From NCBI GenBank assembly GCA_900543875.1, contig UQSV01000021.1, positions 1 to 27,061 of the forward strand: a stretch of DNA of 27,061 nucleotides, read 5' to 3'. Below, piece by piece: positions 14,406-21,957 of this stretch. Origin of the DNA: an uncultured Coriobacteriaceae bacterium. Lineage in GTDB: Bacteria > Actinomycetota > Coriobacteriia > Coriobacteriales > Atopobiaceae. How positions within the stretch are numbered: position 1 is the stretch's first letter; each line of letters opens with the position of its first letter. The translations under genes were made by a program, and so were the position numbers. The notes beneath the pieces were generated by a model. It searched no databases and was not told the DNA's origin. It saw nothing but the letters and a program-made list of their open reading frames with translations.

Positions 14406-14588
14406 CTACACCTCCCTCATCTTGGCGAGCTCCTGGACCTCCTCGTAGGCGCCCACCCAAGTCTCATAGCCCTCGAGTTCGTACTTGCGGCGATAGAACT
14501 CGGCGTTGGGCCTAGGGCAGCTCGTGAACTGCTCGCGAACGCCCGCCTCCTTGTTGAACGCCAGAACCCAGATCCCGCCTTTCTCCAT
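14406..14588 (-). CDS. Small hypothetical protein upstream of the defence operon
   Basis: The 60-residue protein begins MEKGGIWVLAFNKEAGVREQ, is rich in Glu, Tyr and Arg, and has no membrane segment or metal motif. The ATG at 14588 has an AGGAG about nine bases upstream and is preferred to an earlier ATG without one. It points the same way as the defence operon, 289 bases ahead of the helicase, and might share its promoter. No family is recognised; it could be a regulator or an unrelated gene. Confidence 0.5.
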   Translation of the reverse strand: MEKGGIWVLAFNKEAGVREQFTSCPRPNAEFYRRKYELEGYETWVGAYEEVQELAKMREV

Positions 14589-14626
14589 GGCACGCACTCC
14601 TGTTCGCCCAATTAGCATCAAGCCGA

Positions 14627-14668
14627 GCGGCGCCTGGCCCGCGAGCGCTACAAGGGTCCAGGCGCCGC
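14627..14668 (-). terminator. Long GC-rich hairpin after the lipoprotein gene
   Basis: GCGGCGCCTGG and CCAGGCGCCGC pair perfectly over 11 bases, starting 11 bases past the lipoprotein stop. No U run follows on either strand, so it would be a weak intrinsic terminator or a 3'-end protector. Confidence 0.5.
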
Positions 14669-14678
14669 CACGAACACG

Positions 14679-15497
14679 CTAGTCCGCAACGTCGTAGTAC
14701 GACACGATTGCCTCGACGCGCTGCGCATCGACCCGCTCATAGGCCTCAAACTTAACCTTCTCGCCCTTACGCCAGGTATTCGCGCTGGTATAGGCTTCGG
14801 TCTTGACGTCATCGGCATCGTAGAGGTTCACCGTGATGCCCACATTGGAGAAGTCGTAGTCAGAGGTGTTCTCGATGATGGCAGTATAGGTATAACCGCC
14901 ATAGCCATCGTCGCTCTTATCCCAGTTGGCAGCCGCGACAAGACCGTCGATGGCCGAACTCTGAGCGCTCTTCTCCTGGGCACTCTTGCCATTGACCATG
15001 AGCTCCTTGAAGTTATCGGCGTACTTGTCGGACACAGTCAGGCCGTAATTGTCCGCAAAGTCTTTGAGCATCGCGCTGCGCTCGTCGTAGACCTCGTTCC
15101 ACTTGGTCAGGAAATCGAAGTTGGTCATGTCGAGCTCACCGGCAAGCTCGTGCTGCTCGTCGAGGATGTTGATGTAGGCCAGGACCTTCTCCTGCAGCTT
15201 GGAGTCTTGGAACTTGGCGTCCTTGAGCGAAGCATCGGCATCGATTTCCGCCTGGATTCCCTTCTGGAGAGCGGCGCCATACTTGGAGTCGCTGTTCTTG
15301 GTGTCATCGTCGATTGCGTCGACGAGGTCCTGACGCTTCTCCCAGCCCCTGGCGATCGTGGTCATCGCCTCATCGTCGGCATAATGCACCTCATCGGCAC
15401 CACCACCCTGGCTGTTGCCGCAGCCAGCAAGCCCTCCCAGGACGAGCGAGCCCGTAACAGCCAGAAACGACCTGCGCGAGATGTTGTGAGCCTTCAT
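14679..15497 (-). CDS. Tat-type lipoprotein with C-terminal FxLYD domain
   Basis: The N-terminus carries a twin-arginine signal (SRRSFLAVTG) running into a lipobox (GGLAGC, Cys about residue 26), so the 272-residue protein should be exported folded and lipid-anchored outside. A helical middle part rich in Asp, Glu and Lys is followed from about residue 195 by an FxLYD-type domain (YDFSNVGITVNLYDADD). AGAGAGG lies five bases before the ATG. It is monocistronic and ends in a GC hairpin. It is a surface protein of unknown function, similar in its last domain to the gene at 2066-2674. Confidence 0.75.
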   Translation of the reverse strand: MKAHNISRRSFLAVTGSLVLGGLAGCGNSQGGGADEVHYADDEAMTTIARGWEKRQDLVDAIDDDTKNSDSKYGAALQKGIQAEIDADASLKDAKFQDSKLQEKVLAYINILDEQHELAGELDMTNFDFLTKWNEVYDERSAMLKDFADNYGLTVSDKYADNFKELMVNGKSAQEKSAQSSAIDGLVAAANWDKSDDGYGGYTYTAIIENTSDYDFSNVGITVNLYDADDVKTEAYTSANTWRKGEKVKFEAYERVDAQRVEAIVSYYDVAD

Positions 15498-15559
15498 GAT
15501 TGCCTCTCTTTGGCCTTGGCAGGCCCTTCTGGCCTGCCTTTGGCGAGAGTATAAGGCAA

Positions 15560-16066
15560 GTATCTGACATTAAACTTGTCGCCCGCTTCTCGGGCGAGAC
15601 GGACGTGCCCATCAGCGAGCTTGACAGGACGCAGAAGAAGAACCCCCTCGAATGGGAGGGCTACGCCCACCTGTCGAGGCTCGGCTACGAGCAGAGCCTC
15701 CTGCACGAGCAGGGCGACGCCTCGGCGAACATCGACGTGCTCATGCTGCTCGGCGGCGAGTGGCACTACTGGGACATGAAGACCATCGAGAGGGGCATCC
15801 ATGCTCTCAGAAAGCGCATGACAGAGTGCTACTCGAAATGGGAAAGGCTCACTGATGGTGAGGCGAACGTCCCAGATGGCATCGACCTCTCGATGCTGGG
15901 GGGCCCAAGGGCCATCATCGACAACCGCTACAGCGAAATCACTGATGATGAGGCCAGACGCCAGATACGGGAGTCAATGAGATACCTATCAGGCAGAGGA
16001 GAGTTTGACTTCCCGCAGTCGATACTCATCCTCAAGGACGGAACCGTCGAGGTAATCGACAAATAA
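15560..16066 (+). pseudogene. C-terminal fragment of a MuF/CdiA_C-like phage toxin
   Basis: About 165 codons read cleanly to a TAA at 16064 but have no usable start or ribosome binding site, and the left end stops abruptly behind the lipoprotein promoter. The pattern GYEQSLLHE, ANIDVLMLLGGEWHYWDMK and PRAIIDNRYSE resembles the CdiA_C/MuF C-terminal nuclease: a buried Glu, an Asp two strands on, then a Lys in a DxK-type motif. Such domains sit at the end of phage MuF head proteins and act as tRNases. Only this end is left, so it is probably not expressed. The assignment is by pattern memory. Confidence 0.55.
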
Positions 16067-16069
16067 AAA

Positions 16070-16109
16070 GATGGTTCCAACACCAGACCGAGTCCGGAGC
16101 GGAACCATC
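16070..16109 (+). terminator. Hairpin after the toxin fragment
   Basis: GATGGTTCC and GGAACCATC pair perfectly over nine bases around a 22-base loop, four bases past the stop. There is no U run, so termination would be weak. It lies 25 bases before the tRNA gene. Confidence 0.4.
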
Positions 16110-16133
16110 AAGCAACTACATAGTACCCCAAAG

Positions 16134-16219
16134 CGGGGCGTGGCGGAATTGGCAGACGCGCGTGCCCCAGGAGCACGTGGGCTTCGCCCGTGCGGGTTCG
16201 AGCCCCGACGCCCCGACCA
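16134..16219 (+). tRNA. tRNA-Leu(CAG), CCA encoded
   Basis: The acceptor CGGGGCG pairs with CGCCCCG, followed by A and an encoded CCA. The D-arm has AATTGGCAGACGCG, typical of bacterial tRNA-Leu. The anticodon stem CGTGC/GCACG holds the loop CCCAGGA with CAG at 16168-16170. A long variable arm (TGGGC-TTCG-CCCG) marks a class II tRNA. The T-arm has GTTCGAG with one mismatched stem pair at its end. It sits between two phage-like fragments, so it may be phage-borne rather than a host copy. Confidence 0.95.
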
Positions 16220-16237
16220 ACCAACAGGGAGTCAAAC

Positions 16238-16440
16238 ATGGAAGACAGGCACGGCAATGGCATCACCTTCATGGGCGCACTCGCGGTCCTGTTCGTGGGC
16301 TTGCGCCTCACGGGCGTCATCGACTGGCCGTGGTGGGCGGTGCTGCTGCCGCTGTGGGGGCCGTTCGCCCTCGTGGCCGCGCTCGTCTTCGTCATCGCGG
16401 TGCTCGAAATCGCGATAGAGGCCCTCAAAAAGTGGTCTAG
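16238..16440 (+). pseudogene. Small phage-type membrane protein, stop lost by a one-base shift
   Basis: From the ATG at 16238 (AGGGAG seven bases upstream) the frame reads MEDRHGNGITFMGAL and two hydrophobic segments around DWPWWAVLLPLWGP. This is the pattern of the short 'Fragile-X-F' membrane proteins of gut phages. Those end after about 65 residues. Here the frame runs on without a stop into the CpXC gene. One more A in the run of five at 16427-16431 would give KKVV and a TAG at 16438-16440. Either the gene is decayed or one base is missing from the assembly. Confidence 0.5.
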
Positions 16441-16596
16441 TCCCAATTTTCGTCAATTCATTGCGAAAAACGGTCCCGCGAGGGGCCTATTTCATATCCA
16501 CGCCCGCCGCGCGCGGAAAGTCGCGGCGACGCACCGTGCGCGCCGGAAAAGCGCGACCGAACACTCCCGAGCGGGAGGAAATAGAAAGGGGAACAA

Positions 16597-16683
16597 ATGC
16601 CGTTCACGCCAATCGAGACGCAGGAGCAGCTGGACGCCGTCATCAGGGAGCGCATCGAGCGCGCCGAGAGGAAGGCCGTTTAA
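16597..16683 (+). pseudogene. N-terminus of a phage scaffold protein (truncated)
   Basis: A strong AAAGGGG site precedes the ATG, and the frame reads MPFTPIETQEQLDAVIRERI followed by ERAERKAV and stop, 28 residues. The start matches the conserved opening of DUF4355-type phage scaffold proteins, which usually have 180-220 residues. The rest, and the capsid gene expected after it, are gone. It marks the right edge of the prophage debris. Confidence 0.5.
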
Positions 16684-16738
16684 TGTCCGCAAGGCCCCTT
16701 ACCATAGCGCCAAAGGCAGACCTCGAAGGGAGCATGGT

Positions 16739-18523
16739 ATGGCAAGCGAATTCCCCAGCGGCTATTGGCGCTACACGAACGGCAAGTACGCAGACCTTCC
16801 GGCCAACGAGCTCGCGCGCCGCCAAGCGGCCACCTATAGCACCGAAGACGTCGTCGAGCTCGTCGACGGCAGGCTCATGTGCCTCACGGGCGCCGTCGAG
16901 CCCGTGGAGACCGAGCACGAGGGTTACTTCCTCGAGGGAATCGAGTGCAACGCCGACTTCCTCCCCACTGGCAACAGCCCCTGCGCCTTCATGGGCCTCG
17001 ATGTCGTACGCACCGTCGGTCACGTCTCCGACGACCCACTTCTCTTCCTCTGGATGGATGCCAACTGGTTCATCCGCGACCGCGAGCTCACGCCCGGCCT
17101 TCTCGAGAAGCTCCCGGAGGGTCCGCTGCGTCGTGACGTCATTGAGGAGACCCTCAGCCAGCACAACCCCGCTCGCCAAACCGCCTCGCCCTACATCCCC
17201 GCAGAGCATGCCAAGCTCGGCCTTCTCCCCGGCCTGCGCATTCATGGCGGCGAGACCATCACCCTGCCGCAAGATCTCGAGATACTCATCGACGTCATAG
17301 TGGAACGCGATCAGACCACTAACGAGGCAGACGTGACCCACATCCTCCCCTTTGGTTACAAGGCCTACGCAAACTACTTCAACAACCTCAGCTCATTGGC
17401 CGAGCACTACGAGGAGAGCGACCCCGAGCTCAGCGACCTCATCGTCGACGTCTCCCGCGCCATGCAGCGCGCCAACACCAAGGAGCTGTGGTCGGTCGTG
17501 CGCTACGTTGGCCCCGCCCTCTCGAACAAGGAGCACACGCTCACGCCCGGTCGCTGCTATTACTGGCCCACCTCGCCAGACAACCCCATCTACCAGGGCG
17601 TCATTGACGACTCAGAGATCTTAGCCTTCATCTATCCCTGCGATGGCGATCACTGGGAAATCATCCGCGACCCTCTTGGCATGGCCGTCCGCGCCCTCGC
17701 TGGCGAGTTCGACGTCGATGTCACCTGGGACAACTTCCTCGTCGAATTTGGCAAGGTCGAGGGCGATCCGCTTTCCGGTAAGCGTCAGCCAATCTTTCGT
17801 ATCATGCCAGACTACGAGCGGCACGATGCCTGGGGAGCCTCCGAGCAGGACCCTGTTGACTTTGCCTGCCCCAGCTGCGGGTCTCCGCTTCACATGGACG
17901 CATGGACCAAGATTAACGTACGCAACGACCCCAAGCTGGCGCGTATGATCGATGACGGCTCGTACTGCGAGTTTACTTGTCCCACCTGCGGTTACAAGGC
18001 GCACCTCGCCCATCCCACGCTCTACCTCGACCCGGCTAACAACGCCTGCATCTACCTCGTGACAGACGAGGCGATGCGCAAGGAGGCCGAGGGAATGTTT
18101 GACGGTCTCGCGCACGTCCATGGCATTGGCGAGCCGGGCAGCGGCCCCATGCGCATCGTGACCACGCGAGAGGAGCTGCGGGAGAAGGCGGTCATCTTTG
18201 CCTGCGGATACGATGATCGCGTTGTCGAGCTGCTCAAGCTTGGGGTTGCCGGGCAGGTCATGGACACGGGCATCGGAAGCCCTGACAGCGAGTACTCCGT
18301 GAGGTTCCTGCAGTTTGGCTACGACGCGGAGAAAGGCAAGCTTACGATCGTCTTTCGCATTACCTTTGAGGGGCTGGATGCGAGTTTTACCACGAGCCTG
18401 CCAGACGAGGCATACGATCTGCTCGCGAGCGACCTTGCAAACAGCCCCTACGCAAACGACCAGGGCTACTACGTAGACAGGCAGTGGGCATACGACCACT
18501 ATCCGCACGTGGAGGATGACTAG
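16739..18523 (+). CDS. CpXC-domain protein
   Basis: The 594-residue protein carries a CpXC-type zinc-binding region: ACPSCGSPL near residue 377 and FTCPTCGYKAHL near 414, followed by the LYLDPANNACIYL strand typical of the family. The first 370 residues have no recognised fold. The start is set by GAAGGGAG seven bases before the ATG at 16739; the upstream open frame is phage debris. It is directly followed by a nucleotidyltransferase gene (stop TAG and next ATG touch), which argues for joint function. The CpXC family is poorly characterised. It is probably cytosolic. Confidence 0.8.
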   Translation: MASEFPSGYWRYTNGKYADLPANELARRQAATYSTEDVVELVDGRLMCLTGAVEPVETEHEGYFLEGIECNADFLPTGNSPCAFMGLDVVRTVGHVSDDPLLFLWMDANWFIRDRELTPGLLEKLPEGPLRRDVIEETLSQHNPARQTASPYIPAEHAKLGLLPGLRIHGGETITLPQDLEILIDVIVERDQTTNEADVTHILPFGYKAYANYFNNLSSLAEHYEESDPELSDLIVDVSRAMQRANTKELWSVVRYVGPALSNKEHTLTPGRCYYWPTSPDNPIYQGVIDDSEILAFIYPCDGDHWEIIRDPLGMAVRALAGEFDVDVTWDNFLVEFGKVEGDPLSGKRQPIFRIMPDYERHDAWGASEQDPVDFACPSCGSPLHMDAWTKINVRNDPKLARMIDDGSYCEFTCPTCGYKAHLAHPTLYLDPANNACIYLVTDEAMRKEAEGMFDGLAHVHGIGEPGSGPMRIVTTREELREKAVIFACGYDDRVVELLKLGVAGQVMDTGIGSPDSEYSVRFLQFGYDAEKGKLTIVFRITFEGLDASFTTSLPDEAYDLLASDLANSPYANDQGYYVDRQWAYDHYPHVEDD

Positions 18524-19282
18524 ATGCACGCCACTATCAATCGCGAGCTCGACGCCCTCGAGCTGGAACGCAACGTCTCCGTTCTCTTTGCCTGCGAGTC
18601 GGGCAGCCGGACCTGGGGCTTTGCCTCGCCGGATAGCGACTACGACGTGCGCTTCGTCTACACGCGCGGTCTCGCCTGCTACCTTGGCCTCGAGAGGCGG
18701 CGCGACGTCATCGAGTGGAGGCTCGACAACGTCCTCGATATCAACGGCTGGGACCTGGGCAAGCTCCTGCGCCTCATGCGCGGGTCGAATCCCACCGTCT
18801 TCGAATGGCTGGCCTCGCCCATCGTCTACCGCGAGCTGCCGGCATTCTCCCAGGTGCGCGAGCTCGCGAGCACGGCCTTTCAGCCAAAGCCGTGCGTCTA
18901 CCACTACCTACGCATGGCCACGCGAAACTACGAGGCCTTTCTGTTGGGCGAGACGGTCAAGACCAAGAAGTACTTCTACGCGATCCGTCCACTGCTTGCC
19001 GCCCGCTGGATCCTCGACGAGCGCACACCAGCGCCCATGCGCTTTGACGAGCTCGCAGCGGCCAAGCTCGATGCTGCCATTTCCCCGCTCGTAGACGAGC
19101 TCCTGCACGAGAAGGTCAATGAGCCCGAGCGGGAGACGCGTCCGCGCATAGACGCGCTTAACGGCTGGATCGAGGCGCAGATTAACGAGGTCGAGAGCCA
19201 GCTCGCCAGCCTGGAGACGCTCAAGAAGCCCAGCTGGGACGGCTTTGACGAGGTCTTCCGAGAGATCGTTATGGGCAAGTAG
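18524..19282 (+). CDS. COG3541-type nucleotidyltransferase (Pol beta superfamily)
   Basis: The 252-residue protein shows GSRTWGFASPDSDYDVRF at about residues 27-44: the GS and DxD pattern of the Pol beta nucleotidyltransferase fold, in the long-spaced form of the YcgL/COG3541 group. A helical C-terminal half is present. The ATG follows the CpXC stop directly, and GGAGG lies seven bases upstream inside the CpXC gene. Substrate is unknown; relatives are predicted to modify nucleotides or RNA ends. A terminator follows. Confidence 0.82.
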   Translation: MHATINRELDALELERNVSVLFACESGSRTWGFASPDSDYDVRFVYTRGLACYLGLERRRDVIEWRLDNVLDINGWDLGKLLRLMRGSNPTVFEWLASPIVYRELPAFSQVRELASTAFQPKPCVYHYLRMATRNYEAFLLGETVKTKKYFYAIRPLLAARWILDERTPAPMRFDELAAAKLDAAISPLVDELLHEKVNEPERETRPRIDALNGWIEAQINEVESQLASLETLKKPSWDGFDEVFREIVMGK

Positions 19283-19306
19283 ACGTTCGTCCAACGCCTA
19301 GCAAAA

Positions 19307-19334
19307 GGGCCGCGTCCCAGACGGGATGCGGCCC
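19307..19334 (+). terminator. Terminator of the CpXC-nucleotidyltransferase unit
   Basis: GGGCCGCGTCCC and GGGATGCGGCCC pair around a four-base loop, with an A run upstream. The T content after the stem is low (ATTC), so efficiency is uncertain. Confidence 0.65.
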
Positions 19335-19400
19335 ATTCGACATATACGCCCAGAAGATAGATAAACGAGGAATTAGGCGGGGCTTAACAAAGCCGATTGC

Positions 19401-20672
19401 CTACTCCCAATGGCCGGGAACGTCGACTACCCAATGCTGACCAGATTGCTGAGTCTCGTAATGTCCGTTGTCGATTTTTTCCTCCCAAGAATCGTTGATA
19501 ACGGAACCGCCTATTCCTCCGTTTTCCGCATCGCTAAAGATCCAGTCGTAGGCGGCGTCCTCCGAGTCGAAAGGCCCGATCTCGGTGCCTCCGTGGTTCA
19601 CGTAATAGCGCGGATGTGTAACGTATGTATAACTTGGAACCCAAACTTGTTTGTAGTCTGCCTCCCAGTGCCCCTGCTCCTCGACCCACTTCTTCTGCGG
19701 AGCCGTTGCGGTGGAGCCGCTTGAGCCGGAGCTCGACCCCGAGTTGGCTGAGCCGGCACCGGAACCGATGCCGGCGGGGGCTGACGTGCCGCCCGCGTTG
19801 CCGGTGCCGCTCGAAGGCGTCTGCGCAGCGCCGTTGCCGGCGGCGGCGTCGGTGGTGGGCTGCTGCTCGGGGGTCGGCGTGGTGGCGCCGGGCTCGATCT
19901 CGTTGCCCGACGGGTCCTTGGGGGCGTTGCCGCCCGACTGCTCGTACCCCTGGTCGTGCACCCCGTCGGCGTCCCACACGTCGTCGGAGATCCTGTGGCC
20001 TCCGGACCCGTTCACGACGTCGGCCGTGGTTCCGCCGTCGGGCGCACCGTCGGGCGTGTTCGAGAAGGCGACCTTGACGCTGCCTGCCGGGTCTGTCGTG
20101 ACCCAGGTTACGTCGGCTACGTCCGACCCCGAGACCCTCATGCCCTTGAGGGCGCGCGCCAGCGCGGCGCTCCTGCGGGCGGTGGCATCGACCATGGTCT
20201 GCGCGTCGTCGCCAGAGGCCTGCGTGATCATGACATGGCCGTCCGCGGCCTCGACCCGGATGGCGGATGGGTCCACCCCGAGCTCGGCGTTGTCGAGCAC
20301 GAGGTCGGCGCAGAGGCGGGCGATGTCGCCGACGGAGAGCCCTGCCGCCTCTGCGGCGGCCGTCTCGGTGGTCGCGGGCTGTACCGTCCGGGCCGCGTCC
20401 CCGCCGGACGAGCACAGCGCCCACCCGGCGAGGCCGAGCGCCGCGACGCATGCCGCTGCCGCCGCTCCGGCGAGGAGCGCCTTCCTGCGGTGCGGGCCTA
20501 GATTCTTACCCCCCCCGCAATTCTCATGCGAGGTTTCAGCAGATACCTCAGGCGAGTCTGTCCTGGAGTCGCCAGCCACACCCATGTTGCTCTTTTCACC
20601 ATCCATGTTGCGCACCAATCTCTCAATTCGCGTTGCTGGAATGAAGCCGTGCTTGTGTGTTACTCGCCCCAT
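19401..20672 (-). CDS. Membrane-anchored surface protein with aromatic C-terminal repeats
   Basis: The 423-residue protein has a cytosolic N-terminus of about 60 residues, one membrane segment near 66-88 and an extracytoplasmic part. The latter includes a region with TAAAEAAGLSVGDIARLC, a long low-complexity linker rich in Ser, Gly, Ala, Thr and Pro (about 240-330), and a C-terminal domain with repeated aromatic motifs (GHWEADYKQVW, NGHYETQ, QHWVVDVPGHWE). The linker suggests it spans the wall. The first ATG directly follows the zinc-ribbon gene stop; ATG codons at 20603 and later are alternatives without better sites. Composition changes sharply between the GC-rich linker and the AT-richer end. 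Function is unknown. Confidence 0.7.
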   Translation of the reverse strand: MGRVTHKHGFIPATRIERLVRNMDGEKSNMGVAGDSRTDSPEVSAETSHENCGGGKNLGPHRRKALLAGAAAAACVAALGLAGWALCSSGGDAARTVQPATTETAAAEAAGLSVGDIARLCADLVLDNAELGVDPSAIRVEAADGHVMITQASGDDAQTMVDATARRSAALARALKGMRVSGSDVADVTWVTTDPAGSVKVAFSNTPDGAPDGGTTADVVNGSGGHRISDDVWDADGVHDQGYEQSGGNAPKDPSGNEIEPGATTPTPEQQPTTDAAAGNGAAQTPSSGTGNAGGTSAPAGIGSGAGSANSGSSSGSSGSTATAPQKKWVEEQGHWEADYKQVWVPSYTYVTHPRYYVNHGGTEIGPFDSEDAAYDWIFSDAENGGIGGSVINDSWEEKIDNGHYETQQSGQHWVVDVPGHWE

Positions 20673-20882
20673 CTACAGCTTTACCTGCCAGGTGTTGCCG
20701 CAGTCATGGCAGACAAACGTTGTCTTGCCCCTCTTGCCCAGCATCGCGCCGCCCACGACGCCCAGGGGTCCCAGCAGCACTCCCCCAACGGCCGCCTTCC
20801 CAAGCGAGAGGGACTTCTTGCTGCTGGCCACGGCCTCAAAGTTGAGGCTGCCGCAGCTTGGACACTTGATCTTCCTACCCAT
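20673..20882 (-). CDS. Small zinc-ribbon protein with a hydrophobic loop
   Basis: A 69-residue protein with two CxxC knuckles: CPSCGS at the start and CHDCGNTW at the end. They flank a hydrophobic glycine-rich segment (GGVLLGPLGVVGGAMLG) that could be membrane-inserted or a tight turn. GAAGAAGG lies five bases before the ATG. The stop codon touches the start of the surface-protein gene, so the two are co-translated. A TATACT box about 35 bases upstream is a plausible -10. Confidence 0.75.
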   Translation of the reverse strand: MGRKIKCPSCGSLNFEAVASSKKSLSLGKAAVGGVLLGPLGVVGGAMLGKRGKTTFVCHDCGNTWQVKL

Positions 20883-20947
20883 ACCGGCCTTCTTCCGTAG
20901 CTGTCCCTTAGTATAGGCCGTTTCGCGCGAGACGCTACCCGCATGAA

Positions 20948-21792
20948 TTAGCAGGCGCTGACCAATACTTGTTCATTCTCATCTTCAAGCAGCTCGCGGG
21001 CGCGCTGCTGACCCTCGATGACCTCGGCCAGACGCTTGCGACAGTACGTAGAGCCGTGCTTGATGCTAACTCGCAGACCAACCTCGGCCGTCTGGAGCAG
21101 GTGCAGTGCTTGCAGCGGGTCTGGTTCGAGCCCCACCGCCGCTCGGTCCCCGTCATTAAGGAGCAAAAGCCCCAGACGGGCGGCGGGCTGTGCTTGCTCG
21201 GTCAGGCTCTCCTCGTCCGCAAGGTCATAACTGCGCCTCCAAAGTCGGTACGCACGCTTGACGTTGCGCTCCACGTACTCACCCCTGGCATACATGTCGC
21301 CTAGTTTGTAGACAGCTTCGCTCGATGGCTCAAGCGACGCCGCCAGGGCGTAGTACCGGAAGGCCTTCTCGTAGTTGCGCTCGCCCGTGCGGCCATACTC
21401 CCAAATGTAACCCAGGTTGATGATGGACTGATAGCAACCCGCGTCCATCGCCATCTCGTAGAGCTCGGCCGCGCGACCGTAGTTCTGAGACACCAAATCG
21501 CCCATATAATAGCGGCATCCAAATTGTACATGCAGACAGAAAAACCCGCCGTAATGCCTACGCGACATGCGTAGACCACAAGCTCGGGGAGCAGTGGCTC
21601 AAACAGTGTCTGTTGAACGAGGCGCTCGAAATTTGAGCTCGAGAAACACGCAAATCCATAGGGGATTTCCTTTGGCAGACAGCCTCGCAACTCGCTAACA
21701 AGCTCAGCCGCAGGCCCCTCGAGAACCTCTTCGAATAGGTTGTTCATCTGAGCAAGGTCGGCCTCGCCCATCTTATAGTCATCGAGCGCCAT
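20948..21792 (-). pseudogene. Sel1-repeat protein, broken by a one-base shift
   Basis: The true start is the ATG at 21792 with GGAGG about ten bases upstream. The first frame reads through CMYNLDAAI and then leaves the Sel1 pattern. The second frame resumes with CRYYMGDLVSQNYGRAAELY, a perfect Sel1 repeat, and at least two more follow (INLGYIWEYGRTGERNYEKA, VYKLGDMYARGEYVERNVKR). One extra G in the TTTGGA near 21518 would give NLGCRYYMGD and one protein of 281 residues. Sel1 proteins are helical-repeat scaffolds for protein contacts. It may be a real frameshift or an assembly error. Confidence 0.75.
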
Positions 21793-21850
21793 GGCGTCTG
21801 CCCTCCTCGACCAACGTTGCCGTGATTGTAGTGCCCTTATCGGACAAATA

Positions 21851-21884
21851 ATGGCCCCAGACTTATGGCTGAGTCTGGGGCCAT
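21851..21884 (-). terminator. Terminator of the PiT-DUF47 operon
   Basis: ATGGCCCCAGACT (21851-21863) pairs perfectly with AGTCTGGGGCCAT (21872-21884). On the minus strand TTATTTGTCC follows. It lies 73 bases past the DUF47 stop. Confidence 0.85.
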
Positions 21885-21957
21885 GCGAACTGTATATCAG
21901 CGTCCGTACCACCACGAAGAGCCCCACCGGAGCAAAACGGCGTTCGTGCGCCAGCCG

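Noticed and set aside
16134..16219. Phage attachment site at the tRNA 3' end
   Set aside because: No duplicated 3' tRNA segment is seen within the window and no integrase gene is present; phage-like fragments lie on both sides.
16190..16738. N-terminal extension of the CpXC protein
   Set aside because: The open frame covers the end of the tRNA and phage debris, with Arg/Ser-rich low-complexity sequence; a good ribosome binding site marks the start at 16739.
17621..18904. Long minus-strand frame opposite the CpXC gene
   Set aside because: It has no motif and covers the clear zinc-ribbon and nucleotidyltransferase genes on the other strand.
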